A stretch of 64,000 nt of DNA from Natranaerobius trueperi (GCF_002216005.1 NZ_NIQC01000007.1:1-64000), one strand, 5' to 3'; shown: positions 25,894-36,211, counted from the stretch's first letter. Made by a program: numbers and translations. The notes: generated from the letters alone by a model not told the origin.

Positions 25894-28668
25894 ATGAGTT
25901 ACAAAGATACTTTAAACTTACCTAAAACAGATTTTCCAATGAAAGCTAAATTACCACAGCGAGAGCCTGAAATTCTTAGTAAATGGGAACAAGAAAATAT
26001 TTACAATAAAGTATTAGAACATAAAAAAGGTAAACCTAAATATGTGTTACATGATGGACCTCCATATGCAAATGGTGATATCCATATGGGGCATGCATTA
26101 AATAAAGTATTAAAAGATATAGTAGTTAAGTTTAAAACAATGCAAGGTTATGATTCACCTTATGTACCCGGTTGGGATACTCATGGACTTCCTATTGAAC
26201 ACCAGATTACAAAAAAGAAGAAAGTTAACCGTAAAAAACTTTCAAATGTCGAATTTAGAAGAAAGTGTCGTGAATACGCGTTAAAATATGTTGATATTCA
26301 ACGAGAACAGTTTAAGCGTCTAGGTGTACGTGGAGACTGGGAAAATCCTTATTTAACTCTTTCTCCAGAATTTGAAGCAGAACAGGTCAAATTATTTGGT
26401 AAAATGGCGCAGGAGGGTTATATTTACAAAGGTAAAAAACCAGTCTATTGGTGTACTGATTGTGAAACAGCTTTAGCGGAAGCAGAGGTGGAATACCAAG
26501 ACAAACGATCTCCATCAATTTATGTTGGTTTTACTATCAAAGATGGAAAAGGAAAGCTTAAAGAAGAAGAAGTTGAGGTAATGATCTGGACTACAACTCC
26601 TTGGACAATTCCAGCAAATATGGCGATATCTTTACATCCTGAATTCAAGTATTCTCTTGTAGAAGTAGAAGAGAGAAAATATCTGCTTGCCTCAGAATTA
26701 GTTGAAGATGTAATGGAAAAAATTCAAGTATCAGACTATGAAATAAAAGAAGAATTTTTAGGTGAAGAACTTGAAGGATTAAAATGTCAGCATCCTCTGT
26801 TTGAGCGTGAATCATTATTAATCCTAGGTGATCATGTAACATTAGAACAAGGTACTGGTTGTGTTCATACAGCTCCTGGACATGGGCAAGAGGACTATGA
26901 AATAAGTAAAAAGTATGATTTAGAGGTGTTTTCACCAATTAATGAAAGTGGAGTATTTACAGATGAGGCCGGACAATTTGCTGGACTGTATTATGACAAA
27001 GCTAATAAAGCTGTTACGAAAGCTCTAGAAGAAAAAGGTTATTTATTATCCCTTAGCTTTGTTACACACCAATATCCAGGTTGTTGGCGTTGTAAAAAAT
27101 CAGTTATCTTTCGTGCAACAGAGCAATGGTTTGCGTCTGTAGATGGATTTAGAAAACAAGCTTTAGATTCTATAAATGACGTTAAGTGGGTACCTGAATG
27201 GGGAGAAGAAAGAATAAGAAATATGGTTAATAACCGAGATGACTGGTGTATTTCAAGACAACGTGTTTGGGGAGTACCTATTCCGATTTTTTACTGTAAA
27301 GATTGTGGTAAAGAGCTTATTACAGAAGAAAGTATTTCTATTGTTGCTGATCTCTTTGGTAAAGAAGGTTCTGATGCCTGGTTCGAAAAAGAAGCTGATG
27401 AAATTTTATCAGATGAAATTAAATGTGAGTGTGGACATGAGAATTTTACAAAAGAAACAGATATAATGGATGTTTGGTTTGACTCTGGCTCAACTCATAA
27501 AGCAGTTTGTGAACAGCGTGAAGAACTTACATGGCCTGTTGACCTTTATTTAGAAGGAAGTGACCAATATCGTGGTTGGTTCCAGTCATCACTACTTACG
27601 GCTGTAGCAACTAAAGGTAATTCACCTTATCGCACAGTTCTAACTAATGGCTGGGTAGTTGATGGAGAAGGTAAGAAGATGAGTAAATCTATGGGTAATG
27701 TAATAGCACCTAAAGAAATTATTGATAGGTTTGGATCTGATATACTCAGACTTTGGGTTGCTTCAAGTGAATTCAAGCATGATGTTAGAGTTTCAGAGAA
27801 CATTTTAAAACAAATAACAGAAGGCTATCGAAAAATCAGAAATACAGCTAGATTTATCTTAGGTAATTTACACGATTTTGAGCCAGAAACTGATCAGGTT
27901 CCATATGATGAGTTACAAGATGTTGATCGATATATTTTATCTCGATTGCAACATGTGATTAAAGAAGCAACAAAATCATATGATAAATTTGATTTCCATG
28001 AATTTTATCATATGGTGCATAACTTTTGTGTAGTTGAGTTAAGTCAATTTTATTTAGATGTCATAAAAGATCGAATTTATACTATGCCTGAAAACTCAAC
28101 TGAACGAAAAGCAGGACAAACTACAATGTATTATATTTTAGATGCTCTTGTTCGATTACTAGCACCTGTATTAACATTTACGAGTGAAGAAATTTGGTCA
28201 CATATGCCAGGTGAAAATAAAGAGTCAGTGCAATTAGCTGATTGGCCTCAAGTGAATGAAAAGTTTGTTGATCATAAATTAGAAGAGCAATGGGAATATT
28301 TCTTAGAATTTAGAAAAGAAGTAGCAAAAGCATTAGAGAGTGTAAGAAGAGACAAAAAAATTGGTAGTCCTTTAGAGGCTAAAGTTAAGATTTATGCACC
28401 TGAAGAAAAACAAGAGAAATTACAGCCTTTTTCAAAAAGCCTTGCTGAACTCTTTATTGTATCTCAAGGAGAGCTAAACGAAGAGGATTCGGCTAATGAA
28501 GATGAAATAAAAGAAGCATTATTAGTAGAAACTACAGAAGATGGAGTAACTATTGTTATTGAAAATGCTGAAGGAGAAAAATGTCCACGTTGTTGGAACT
28601 ATCATAGTATGATATCAGAAGATGGAGAACTTTGTCCTAGATGTGATTCAGTTATATCTGAAGACTAG
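25894..28668 (+). CDS. ileS: Isoleucyl-tRNA synthetase
   Basis: Class Ia aminoacyl-tRNA synthetase, 924 residues, charging tRNA-Ile with post-transfer editing. The HIGH motif appears as HMGH at 64-67 and KMSKS is at 595-599. The editing domain lies between them, and a C-terminal zinc site is visible (CPRCWNY and CPRC). ATG 25894 follows AGGAGGGTGG. Controlled by the T-box leader directly upstream and closed by a strong terminator. Confidence 0.98.
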   Translation: MSYKDTLNLPKTDFPMKAKLPQREPEILSKWEQENIYNKVLEHKKGKPKYVLHDGPPYANGDIHMGHALNKVLKDIVVKFKTMQGYDSPYVPGWDTHGLPIEHQITKKKKVNRKKLSNVEFRRKCREYALKYVDIQREQFKRLGVRGDWENPYLTLSPEFEAEQVKLFGKMAQEGYIYKGKKPVYWCTDCETALAEAEVEYQDKRSPSIYVGFTIKDGKGKLKEEEVEVMIWTTTPWTIPANMAISLHPEFKYSLVEVEERKYLLASELVEDVMEKIQVSDYEIKEEFLGEELEGLKCQHPLFERESLLILGDHVTLEQGTGCVHTAPGHGQEDYEISKKYDLEVFSPINESGVFTDEAGQFAGLYYDKANKAVTKALEEKGYLLSLSFVTHQYPGCWRCKKSVIFRATEQWFASVDGFRKQALDSINDVKWVPEWGEERIRNMVNNRDDWCISRQRVWGVPIPIFYCKDCGKELITEESISIVADLFGKEGSDAWFEKEADEILSDEIKCECGHENFTKETDIMDVWFDSGSTHKAVCEQREELTWPVDLYLEGSDQYRGWFQSSLLTAVATKGNSPYRTVLTNGWVVDGEGKKMSKSMGNVIAPKEIIDRFGSDILRLWVASSEFKHDVRVSENILKQITEGYRKIRNTARFILGNLHDFEPETDQVPYDELQDVDRYILSRLQHVIKEATKSYDKFDFHEFYHMVHNFCVVELSQFYLDVIKDRIYTMPENSTERKAGQTTMYYILDALVRLLAPVLTFTSEEIWSHMPGENKESVQLADWPQVNEKFVDHKLEEQWEYFLEFRKEVAKALESVRRDKKIGSPLEAKVKIYAPEEKQEKLQPFSKSLAELFIVSQGELNEEDSANEDEIKEALLVETTEDGVTIVIENAEGEKCPRCWNYHSMISEDGELCPRCDSVISED

Positions 28669-28684
28669 CTCTCATTTATTTATA

Positions 28685-28713
28685 CCCCCTGAAAAATTTT
28701 TCAGGGGGTTTTT
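28685..28713 (+). terminator. Terminator after ileS
   Basis: CCCCCTGAAAAA pairs perfectly with TTTTTCAGGGGG and is followed by five T. It is one of the strongest hairpins in the window. Confidence 0.93.
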
Positions 28714-28777
28714 AACATTTATTAACACATAAAATAATTATTAAAAAGCTGGTTAAATTAATAAGGGGGATGAAATA

Positions 28778-29071
28778 ATGAAAAATAACGATAATAAATT
28801 ACAAGAAAAACTGGTTGAACAAACCGCTGAACTTTTAGATAAATTAGAAAGATTTAAATTATCAGAATATATGCAATTGCTAAATAGTCCAATTCGTTTT
28901 TTTTGGATTAACTTTTTAGGGGGAGTAGCTCGAGGTTTAGGATTTTCAGTTGGTGTAACTATTTTAGGTGCTCTTTTAATCTACTTTTTACAACAATTGG
29001 TTGTATTAAATCTTCCTGTTATCGGAGATTTTATAGCAGAGATTGTAAAAATAGTACAAAAACATCTCTAA
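28778..29071 (+). CDS. DUF5665 family small membrane protein
   Basis: A 97-residue protein: charged helical N terminus (about 1-35), then two hydrophobic stretches (about 40-60 and 62-85) around GGVARGLGFSVGVTILG, typical of the DUF5665 family in Clostridia. It has no known function. It shares the region between ileS and the yteA-type gene, with good ribosome-binding sites on both sides, so it may be co-transcribed with the next gene. Confidence 0.72.
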   Translation: MKNNDNKLQEKLVEQTAELLDKLERFKLSEYMQLLNSPIRFFWINFLGGVARGLGFSVGVTILGALLIYFLQQLVVLNLPVIGDFIAEIVKIVQKHL

Positions 29072-29087
29072 AAGGAGGTACAATTCA

Positions 29088-29738
29088 ATGACAGATCGAG
29101 AATTAAAATATTTCGAAAATCAATTATTAAATTTAAAAGAGAAGCTTAAAAACCAATATGAAGATAATACAGAACGTCAAGAAGAATTGAGAGAGACAAC
29201 TTCAGAACTTTCTAGTCATGATAATCACCCAGGTGATCTAGCATCAGAACAATATGAGATGGAAAAAGATATAACTATGTCTAATGTTAATAGAGAAAGG
29301 TTACAGGAAGTTAATAGAGCATTAGATAAGATAGAGTCAGGTGAATATGGTAGTTGTGAATGTTGTGATGAAGAGATATCTCTAGAAAGATTAGAGACAG
29401 TACCATATACTAGATATTGTGTTGAATGTGCACAAGATCAAGAGCAAGATAGCAAAGATTTTCCTTACTTTGAAGATGAAACCCATATAGAACAAATGAG
29501 AACTACAAATGATCCAAATAACTATACATATTTTGATAAAGAGGATACATGGCAGAAATTAGAAAGAATGGGTAGTGCCGACGAAACAGAAGAGGATTAT
29601 GATTTCCCACAAGAAGCTCATGGGTCGGTCGATAAGATAGATAGTTTTTCTACTGAAGATCCTGAAATGCAAGATCCTAATATTGATCCTATGAGATTTA
29701 AAAAGAGAAAGAGATATAGGAGGCGTAGAGAAGAATAA
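29088..29738 (+). CDS. yteA: TraR/DksA-type zinc finger protein, YteA sporulation family
   Basis: A 216-residue protein with a helical N terminus (about 1-75), a C4 zinc finger of DksA type (CECC, then CVEC about 20 residues later, around residues 88-113) and a long acidic C-terminal half ending in a basic patch (RFKKRKRYRRRRE). The YteA family is restricted to spore formers, and DksA-like proteins act on RNA polymerase. A regulatory role here is inference. Symbol by family resemblance. Confidence 0.8.
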   Translation: MTDRELKYFENQLLNLKEKLKNQYEDNTERQEELRETTSELSSHDNHPGDLASEQYEMEKDITMSNVNRERLQEVNRALDKIESGEYGSCECCDEEISLERLETVPYTRYCVECAQDQEQDSKDFPYFEDETHIEQMRTTNDPNNYTYFDKEDTWQKLERMGSADETEEDYDFPQEAHGSVDKIDSFSTEDPEMQDPNIDPMRFKKRKRYRRRREE

Positions 29739-29740
29739 AA

Positions 29741-29769
29741 TTGTCAATATAATAACATTGTGCTAAAAT
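29741..29769 (+). promoter_or_regulatory. Sigma-A promoter for lspA
   Basis: TTGTCA (29741-29746) and TAAAAT (29764-29769) lie 17 bases apart with an extended -10 TG at 29761-29762. It sits directly after the preceding stop codon and about 35 bases ahead of lspA. Confidence 0.6.
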
Positions 29770-29802
29770 TAAGAGGGTATAAAAAGATTGTAGGAGGGAT
29801 TG

Positions 29803-30261
29803 GTGTTAGTGGGGCTTTTCATTTTGATTTTTTTAATTATAGCTATTGATCAGATTAGTAAATGGTATATTAAAACAAATATGGAATTAGGTCAGAGTAT
29901 TCCAATTATTGATAATGTTTTTCATCTTACATATTCAGTTAATCCAGGAGCAGCATTTGGAATTTTAGCCCATAGAACTACTTTTTTCATTATAATGACA
30001 ATAGGTTTACTACTAGTAATTCTTTATCTTTTTTATAAGCTAAATGATAATTATAAGCTTGTAAAATTCGCTTTAGCACTTCAGTTTGGTGGTGCTGTTG
30101 GTAATTTAATAGATAGAATTAGAACAGGTTATGTGGTGGATTTCTTTGATTTTAGAGTGTGGCCGATTTTTAATGTTGCTGATGTAGCTATTGTAATGGG
30201 TGTATCGATTTTAGTATATTTTATACTTTTTTCTTATAAAGAGACAGATGACTTGTTTTAA
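29803..30261 (+). CDS. lspA: Lipoprotein signal peptidase (signal peptidase II)
   Basis: Membrane aspartic protease that removes signal peptides from diacylglyceryl-prolipoproteins. The 152 residues contain four hydrophobic segments and both catalytic aspartate motifs: [15 protein letters not shown] near 107-121 and FNVADVAI near 130. GTG 29803 is chosen for its 5-base spacing from GGAGG; TTG 29800 is too close to it and GTG 29809 is also possible. Followed by rluD as in Bacillus (ylyB). Confidence 0.95.
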   Translation: MLVGLFILIFLIIAIDQISKWYIKTNMELGQSIPIIDNVFHLTYSVNPGAAFGILAHRTTFFIIMTIGLLLVILYLFYKLNDNYKLVKFALALQFGGAVGNLIDRIRTGYVVDFFDFRVWPIFNVADVAIVMGVSILVYFILFSYKETDDLF

Positions 30262-30288
30262 AACATTGTGTAGGAAAGGGGAAGTAAT

Positions 30289-31209
30289 TTGGAGGAAACT
30301 AAGTTTCAATGTCAACAAGAAGATAGTCAAAAAAGACTAGACCTTATTATTAGTGAACGAGTTTCACAACTTAGTAGATCAAAAGCAAAGGAATTGATTA
30401 TAAAAGAATTAGTTCAGGTTAATGGTCACCATAAAAAACCTAGATATGAAGTGAAAACCGGTGATGAAATCATAGTTAACTTTGAGACGTGTGCTGATGA
30501 TATAAATGTGAAACCAGAGAATATACCAATTGATATAGTTTATGAAGATGAAGATGTGTTAGTTGTCAATAAAGAAAGAGGTATGGTAGTTCATCCAGGC
30601 GCAGGTAATCATCAAGGGACATTAGTAAATGCTCTTTTATTTCATTGTGAAAACCTTTCTGAGGGGACATCAAAAGAACGTCCAGGAATAGTCCATAGAT
30701 TAGATAAAGACACCTCTGGATTATTGGTAGTTGCAAAAAATGACTATGTACATCAAATATTATCTAGAGACCTGCAAAACCGTGATATTAAAAGAACTTA
30801 TTTAGCTCTAGTATCTGGAAATTTTCCAAATGATAAAGCAACAATTGATCTACCAATAGCTAGAGATAGCAGAAATAGAAAAAAGATGTCTGTACAACCA
30901 AGTGGTAAAAGAGCAGTAACACGTGTTAGAGTTTTGAATAGTTTTTCAAATATGACTCTTTTAAAAATACAGTTAGAGACCGGTAGGACTCATCAAATTA
31001 GAGTGCATATGAGTCATTTAGGTTATCCTTTAGTAGGTGATCCTGTATATGGAACTAGTAAATCGTTAACACAACAAATAGAAGGACAGGCACTACATTC
31101 CTTTTCATTAAGCTTTAATCACCCTAAATATGAAAGGGAAATGTTTTTTAGAGCCCCGTTACCTAACGACATGAAAGATATATTAAAAGAAGCTAAAAAA
31201 GCCACCTAA
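30289..31209 (+). CDS. rluD: RluD-family 23S rRNA pseudouridine synthase (YlyB)
   Basis: Converts uridine to pseudouridine in large-subunit rRNA. The 306-residue protein has an N-terminal S4 domain (about 14-75) and the catalytic domain with the nucleophilic aspartate in HRLDKDTSG near residue 140, plus the RTHQIRVH motif near 230. TTG start after GGGGAAG. The exact uridines are not predictable from sequence. The stop codon lies in the loop of a bidirectional terminator shared with rqcH. Confidence 0.94.
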   Translation: MEETKFQCQQEDSQKRLDLIISERVSQLSRSKAKELIIKELVQVNGHHKKPRYEVKTGDEIIVNFETCADDINVKPENIPIDIVYEDEDVLVVNKERGMVVHPGAGNHQGTLVNALLFHCENLSEGTSKERPGIVHRLDKDTSGLLVVAKNDYVHQILSRDLQNRDIKRTYLALVSGNFPNDKATIDLPIARDSRNRKKMSVQPSGKRAVTRVRVLNSFSNMTLLKIQLETGRTHQIRVHMSHLGYPLVGDPVYGTSKSLTQQIEGQALHSFSLSFNHPKYEREMFFRAPLPNDMKDILKEAKKAT

Positions 31210-31225
31210 AGGGTGGCTTTTTTAG
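31193..31225. terminator. Bidirectional terminator between rluD and rqcH
   Basis: CTAAAAAAGCCACC pairs with GGTGGCTTTTTTAG, leaving a 5-base loop that contains the rluD TAA stop. A and T flanks make it work on both strands for the convergent genes. The hairpin also overlaps the last codons of rqcH. Confidence 0.9.
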
Positions 31226-32949
31226 CTCTCATTTTGTTCTAATTCATAAGGGTTTGCATAGATAGTTTTGTAATTCTCGTAAAATACCATACCAGGTTTA
31301 GCACCTTTTGGCTTTCTGACATGTTTAACATAGGTATAATCAACTGGGACATTTTCAGAATGTCTTGCTTTTGAATGATAAGCAGCTATATTAGCTGCTT
31401 CACTTAAAGTACTCTCTGGTATATTGTTACCTTTAATAATTACGTGTGAACCTGCTATTTCTTTAGTGTGTAACCAAATATCATTTTTAGAAGTTTCTTT
31501 TAAAGTTAGAGAGTCATTTTGTTTGTTGTTTTTACCTACTAATATTAAATAACCATCCTGAGAGTAATAACGAATATAGTCATCTTTTTGTGTTTCTTTC
31601 TTTTTCTTTTGTGTTTTTTCTCTTTTAATATAGCCTTCCTGAATAGCTTCTAATTTAATAGTTTCTAACTCTTCTAATGTTTTAGCTTCATCGATTTGAA
31701 AAACTAATCCTTCAAGGTATTTGATTTCATTTTTAGTAATTTTTATTTCTTTACCCAATTTTTCTACTCTATTTGTGCTTTTTTTAAATTTATTAAAGTA
31801 ATTTTCAATATTTTCTCCAGGTGTTTTGCTTGAATCAATAGGAATACTTATCTCTTCAGGTGGATCTTGATAGAAATTATACACTGAAACCTCATTACTA
31901 TGGGCATTTGCTAATAGGTGATAATTAGCACTGAGTAGCTCACCATAAATTTTATATATACTTCCTTCTTCCGAATTCTCATATTCCTTCTTTTGTTTTT
32001 TAAATTTCTTTTTTGCCTTTTTTAATGCTTGGTTTACTTTCTTTTTTAAATTTGTTTGTAATTGATGTGTAAGTTCTTTTCGTTCCTTATAGTAAAAATA
32101 ATCATCGGTTGCATCATTTAATGAGCTATATTCAATTGTTTTAACATTATCAAATAGACTTTTATCCCAATAGATGTCCTTTATTTCATCAAATTTTTCA
32201 TCTTTTATCAGAATCGGAGTGTAATTTTGTGACATTAACTTTTCTTTAGTAGAACTCCAGTATGAAATAAGGTCATTATAATCTTGAGTACTAAAAAAAC
32301 CACTTTTTTTAACTATTTTTTTTGAGAGAAGAGGACTAACACCTTGAAAGTTCTCAAAAAATATTTTTTCATAATCATCTTCGATAGAAGTGTTTTGTAG
32401 AAGTTTTTTAAGCTCATTATTAGTTATATCAAAAGGATTTAGTTTGTTTTGCTTTGGTGGTCTTTCAAACAGCACTCCAGGAATAATTTCTCTTTCATCA
32501 GAGAGTTCTCGTTGAATTCGCTTAATTCCATCTAGAATTCGATTTGTACCTTTATTAACTATAACTATGTTACTGTGCTTTCCAGTCAGTTCACATGGCA
32601 ACATAAATTCTTTAGTTAGATCAAACTCATCGGTTCTTTTTATATGAAAGTCTATGATACGATCATTTTCATATTGAGATATATTAGTTATTTTACCTCC
32701 AATTAAAAATTTCCTTAATAACATACAAAATGGTGGTGGAGTTGGTGGGTTCTCCATAGATTTATTAGTAAAATGTACACTGCTAGATTTAGAATTTGCA
32801 CTTAATAATAATGTCTTTTTTCCAGATTTACTATAGATTTGTATCTTTAGGGAATTTTTCGTAGGTTGGTGAATTCGATCAATGCGACCATTTTCTATTT
32901 GCTTAAGCTCTGATACTAAACCTTTTATAAAGAAACCATCAATTGGCAT
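31222..32949 (-). CDS. rqcH: RqcH/NFACT-family ribosome quality control protein
   Basis: Homologue of eukaryotic Rqc2/NEMF, formerly called fibronectin-binding protein. It binds obstructed 50S subunits and recruits tRNA-Ala to add C-terminal alanine tails. The 575 residues comprise the N-terminal NFACT-N domain with the DR pair in ENDRIIDF near 96, a helix-hairpin segment, a long coiled coil (about 290-345 and 385-440) and the NFACT-R domain (DIWLHTKEIAGSHVII). Start ATG 32949, minus strand, after AGGAGTGAG. It is divergent from the Ca2+ ATPase and convergent with rluD. Position matches Bacillus yloA. Confidence 0.94.
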   Translation of the reverse strand: MPIDGFFIKGLVSELKQIENGRIDRIHQPTKNSLKIQIYSKSGKKTLLLSANSKSSSVHFTNKSMENPPTPPPFCMLLRKFLIGGKITNISQYENDRIIDFHIKRTDEFDLTKEFMLPCELTGKHSNIVIVNKGTNRILDGIKRIQRELSDEREIIPGVLFERPPKQNKLNPFDITNNELKKLLQNTSIEDDYEKIFFENFQGVSPLLSKKIVKKSGFFSTQDYNDLISYWSSTKEKLMSQNYTPILIKDEKFDEIKDIYWDKSLFDNVKTIEYSSLNDATDDYFYYKERKELTHQLQTNLKKKVNQALKKAKKKFKKQKKEYENSEEGSIYKIYGELLSANYHLLANAHSNEVSVYNFYQDPPEEISIPIDSSKTPGENIENYFNKFKKSTNRVEKLGKEIKITKNEIKYLEGLVFQIDEAKTLEELETIKLEAIQEGYIKREKTQKKKKETQKDDYIRYYSQDGYLILVGKNNKQNDSLTLKETSKNDIWLHTKEIAGSHVIIKGNNIPESTLSEAANIAAYHSKARHSENVPVDYTYVKHVRKPKGAKPGMVFYENYKTIYANPYELEQNES

Positions 32950-33023
32950 TTATCTCACTCCTGTTTATGTAAAAATTATATTGCCAGTTAAAGTATAAGG
33001 GTAAAAAAATATCAGGTCAAATT

Positions 33024-33074
33024 TTGTATACTTTTATTGCAATAAAAGTATTATTTTAGATTTATTGTAATAAA
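33024..33074 (+). promoter_or_regulatory. Paired palindromic operators upstream of the Ca2+ ATPase
   Basis: A perfect 24-bp palindrome (33028-33051) has the core TTTATTGCAATAAA. A second copy of the core with one changed base (TTTATTGTAATAAA) is at 33061-33074, 28 bp centre to centre. The first is centred in the 19-base gap between a possible -35 TTGTAT (33024-33029) and -10 TATTAT (33049-33054). Over-long spacers with a centred palindrome are typical of MerR-family activators, but a plain repressor is equally possible. No regulator gene is adjacent. Confidence 0.5.
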
Positions 33075-33119
33075 CATTATCAGTAGTAGTCCCATTAATG
33101 AAAAAAGGGGGGGCATATA

Positions 33120-35807
33120 TTGTCTTTTTACATTAAATCATCAGAAGAAACTGAAGCTGAACTATCAACCAGTATTAAAAGGGGATTATCTTATCGTGAA
33201 GTCTCTAAAAGACAAAAAGACTATGGTGAAAATAGTTTAAAGGCAGATGAAACATTTAACTGGTGGGAAGTGCTTTTAGATCAATTCAGGGATTTTATGG
33301 TGTTAGTTTTGCTTGCAGCAACCACAGTTTCAGGGCTTTTAGGTGAATATACAGACGCGATAACAATAATTGCTATTGTAGTACTAAATGCTATATTAGG
33401 TTTTTATCAGGAGTTTAAGGCTGAAAAGTCTCTTCAAGCACTAAAAGAGTTAACTGCCCCAGAAGCTAAAGTAATTAGAGATGGAGAGATTACTGAAATC
33501 CCCGCTTCTGAAATTGTTCCTGGTGACATTGTTTATTTAGAATCTGGAGATCGTGTCCCAGCTGATATTCGATTAAATAAAACAAGAAACTTAGAGATAG
33601 TAGAATCTAGCTTAACAGGTGAATCCTTACCAGTTAAAAAACATGAAGATAGATTAAGTTCTACTCCTGATTCTATTGGAGATATCAATAACATGGCCTT
33701 TATGGGAACAATGGTCACTAAAGGTTCTGCAACTGGAATTGTAACAGATATTGGCATGGAGACTGAAATGGGCCAGATAGCTCATATGTTAGCTGATGAA
33801 AATCAACAAGTTGAAACACCCCTACAAAAGAGGTTGGCAAATTTAGGGAAAGTATTAGTTACTATCTGTTTATTAGTATGTATAGCTGTTGCTTTTTTAG
33901 GTGTTTTACGAGGAGAACCGATCTATAAAATGTTTATGGCTGGAGTAAGTTTAGCAGTGGCTGCTATTCCTGAAGGACTTCCTGCTGTAGTTACAATAGC
34001 ATTAGCGGTTGGTGTACAAAAGATGATGAAAAAAAATGCACTAGTACGAAAACTTCCAGCAGTTGAAACTTTAGGCTGTGCAACGGTGATATGTTCGGAT
34101 AAGACAGGAACTTTAACTACAAATAAAATGATTGTTGATGAAATTTACACTCCTCTTCTACATTATCATAATAATACGAATAATGGACACTCTTTTATCT
34201 CATCAAATCATAAAAAAGTTTCGCCAAAGAAAAATAAAGATTTAAACTTATGTTTTCAAATTGTTGCTTTATGTAATAATACTCTTTATACAAAAGAACA
34301 AGGAATAGTTAGAGGTGAACCAACAGAAAAAGCATTATTGCAAGCAGCTGTAGATTATAATATTACACCACTAAGTTTTTCTGATATAACTTACTTAGAT
34401 GAGATTCAATTTGACTCCAACAGAAAAAGAATGAGTGTCTTTTATAAAGATGATTCTAATCAAGTTGTAATGTTTGTCAAAGGTGCACCTGAAGTAATCG
34501 TACCACGTTGTAAAAAAATTATAACTGATAATAAAAACGGAGAATTAAACCATAAAACAACAGAAAACATTATGCAAAAAAATGAAGAAATGGCAAATAA
34601 AGCTTTGCGTAATATAGCAGTAGGTTATAAAGTGATTAGTTATGATGATTATAAAAATAAAAATGAAAAGCTAGAAGACCTTGAAAATGATCTGATTTTC
34701 GTTGGTTTAATGGGGTTATTAGATCCACCTAGAGAAGAGGTTAAAGATTCAATTTTAAAATGCAAAAAAGCAGGAGTTACTCCAGTTATGATTACAGGTG
34801 ACCATAAGGCAACAGCAATAGCTATTGCAAAAAAGATTAATCTCTTCTCAAAAAATGCCGATAATAAGGTGATGGATGGTAAAGAATTAGATAGTTTATC
34901 TGATCGAGAACTTAATCAAAAGATAAATAACATTAGAGTATTTGCAAGAGTTTCACCTAAACATAAGTTGCGAATAGTGTCAGCTTTAAAAGATCGTGGA
35001 AATATTGTAGCTATGACTGGAGATGGTGTAAATGATGCACCAGCAGTAAAATCAGCTGATATTGGAATTGCAATGGGGGTTACAGGAACAGATGTGACTA
35101 AGGGTGCGGCAGAACTAATCTTAGCTGATGATAACTTTTCAACTATAGAAGCTGCTATTGAAGAAGGTCGAGGAATATATGATAATATTAGAAAATTTAT
35201 TAGGTTTTTGCTTTCTTGTAATTTTGGAGAAATTTTAACTATGCTATTTGGTATGTTAATGGGGTTACCGCTACCTTTAAAGCCTATTCAAATTCTTTGG
35301 GTTAATCTTGTAACTGATGGATTGCCGGCTATTGCTTTAGGAGTAGATCCAAAAGATCCAGATATAATGAAAAGAAAGCCTAGAGATCCTGAAGAAGGTG
35401 TATTTTCGGATGGGCTTTTTAAAACGATTTTAGGAAGAGGACTTTTGATCGGCTTGATAACAATATTTACATTTTATAGAGCACTAGAACTTCAACCAGA
35501 CCATTTAGATTTTGCAAGAACTATGGGCTTTTCAACTTTAGTAGTAAGCCAGCTTATTTATGTTTTTGAATGTCAAAGTGTACGAAGTGGACTTTCTTTA
35601 GCGAAGGTTATTAAAAATCCACAATTAATAATGGCAGTAATAGCTTCATTTATGTTATTTTGTCTGGTTGTATATATAGAGCCATTAGCCCAGATATTTG
35701 ATACTCATCCTTTAAATCTAGAGAATTGGATGACTATACTTGTACTATCCTTATTTCCTACTGTGTTTTCTGTTATATATGGCAAAATTAAAGATAGAAT
35801 TTTTTGA
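33120..35807 (+). CDS. yloB: P-type Ca2+-transporting ATPase (P2A, YloB type)
   Basis: Cation-pumping ATPase of 895 residues, most like SERCA-type bacterial Ca2+ pumps. In order: cation N-terminal domain; TGES of the actuator near 180; [13 protein letters not shown] in membrane helix 4; phosphorylation site DKTGTLTT near 335; [17 protein letters not shown] near 640; and a C-terminal membrane domain with NLVTDG. Starts at TTG after GGGGGG. Neighbours rqcH and yicC/remA match Bacillus yloA-yloB-yloC, supporting the Ca2+ assignment. A palindromic operator pair lies upstream. Confidence 0.93.
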   Translation: MSFYIKSSEETEAELSTSIKRGLSYREVSKRQKDYGENSLKADETFNWWEVLLDQFRDFMVLVLLAATTVSGLLGEYTDAITIIAIVVLNAILGFYQEFKAEKSLQALKELTAPEAKVIRDGEITEIPASEIVPGDIVYLESGDRVPADIRLNKTRNLEIVESSLTGESLPVKKHEDRLSSTPDSIGDINNMAFMGTMVTKGSATGIVTDIGMETEMGQIAHMLADENQQVETPLQKRLANLGKVLVTICLLVCIAVAFLGVLRGEPIYKMFMAGVSLAVAAIPEGLPAVVTIALAVGVQKMMKKNALVRKLPAVETLGCATVICSDKTGTLTTNKMIVDEIYTPLLHYHNNTNNGHSFISSNHKKVSPKKNKDLNLCFQIVALCNNTLYTKEQGIVRGEPTEKALLQAAVDYNITPLSFSDITYLDEIQFDSNRKRMSVFYKDDSNQVVMFVKGAPEVIVPRCKKIITDNKNGELNHKTTENIMQKNEEMANKALRNIAVGYKVISYDDYKNKNEKLEDLENDLIFVGLMGLLDPPREEVKDSILKCKKAGVTPVMITGDHKATAIAIAKKINLFSKNADNKVMDGKELDSLSDRELNQKINNIRVFARVSPKHKLRIVSALKDRGNIVAMTGDGVNDAPAVKSADIGIAMGVTGTDVTKGAAELILADDNFSTIEAAIEEGRGIYDNIRKFIRFLLSCNFGEILTMLFGMLMGLPLPLKPIQILWVNLVTDGLPAIALGVDPKDPDIMKRKPRDPEEGVFSDGLFKTILGRGLLIGLITIFTFYRALELQPDHLDFARTMGFSTLVVSQLIYVFECQSVRSGLSLAKVIKNPQLIMAVIASFMLFCLVVYIEPLAQIFDTHPLNLENWMTILVLSLFPTVFSVIYGKIKDRIF

Positions 35808-35859
35808 CAAAATTTATGGTAAAAAAATATAATTTTTAACAGATCTAAAACATCTTCAG

Positions 35860-36211
35860 TAAATAAGCAAATAGGGGTTGTAAATAACTGCTATATAAAA
35901 TACTCAACGAAAATAAATAGTTTCTTTATTAGAAACGCTAAACAAACCGCTATCTGCTAAGGCAATCTTCACAAAACTTCATGATAAATGGCGGAGTCTC
36001 ACAACAGTATATAGAACTTGAATTTGTTTCGAAGAACAAAGAACATACTTGTTTGTATCTTAAAATAAACATCGTGCAATATGTACTAGGTGTGGGACTG
36101 CCTTAAATTACTTCTGTCCGTTAAATTAAGAGCTCATTGAAAAGAGCATGTAAGTTTTAAAGTAATTACTCATGTTTTAAAGTTTTTGGTTTATGTCATG
36201 ATTGTCATTAG
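35860..36211 (+). pseudogene. Decayed Fur-family metalloregulator gene
   Basis: One reading frame (codon starts such as 35941 and 36070) still encodes Fur-family landmarks. They are QRK ahead of a hydrophobic helix, PLSAKAIFTKLHDKW and the recognition-helix end LTTVYRT (to 36018), then HRAICTRCG with the first CxxCG zinc pair (36070-36096), FCPL and ELIEKSM. In-frame stops occur at 35881, 35896, 35914, 36019, 36061, 36127, 36151 and 36163. After two frameshifts the typical ending GLCHDCH and a TAG are found (36188-36211). The start coordinate is approximate. The remnant abuts cbiM, so it was probably a metal-dependent regulator of that uptake operon. Confidence 0.85.

Noticed and set aside
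35984-36125. Small ORFs in the cbiM upstream gap (41 codons on plus, about 40 on minus with several cysteines)
   Set aside because: Both are alternative-frame readings of the fur-family remnant and have no ribosome-binding site.
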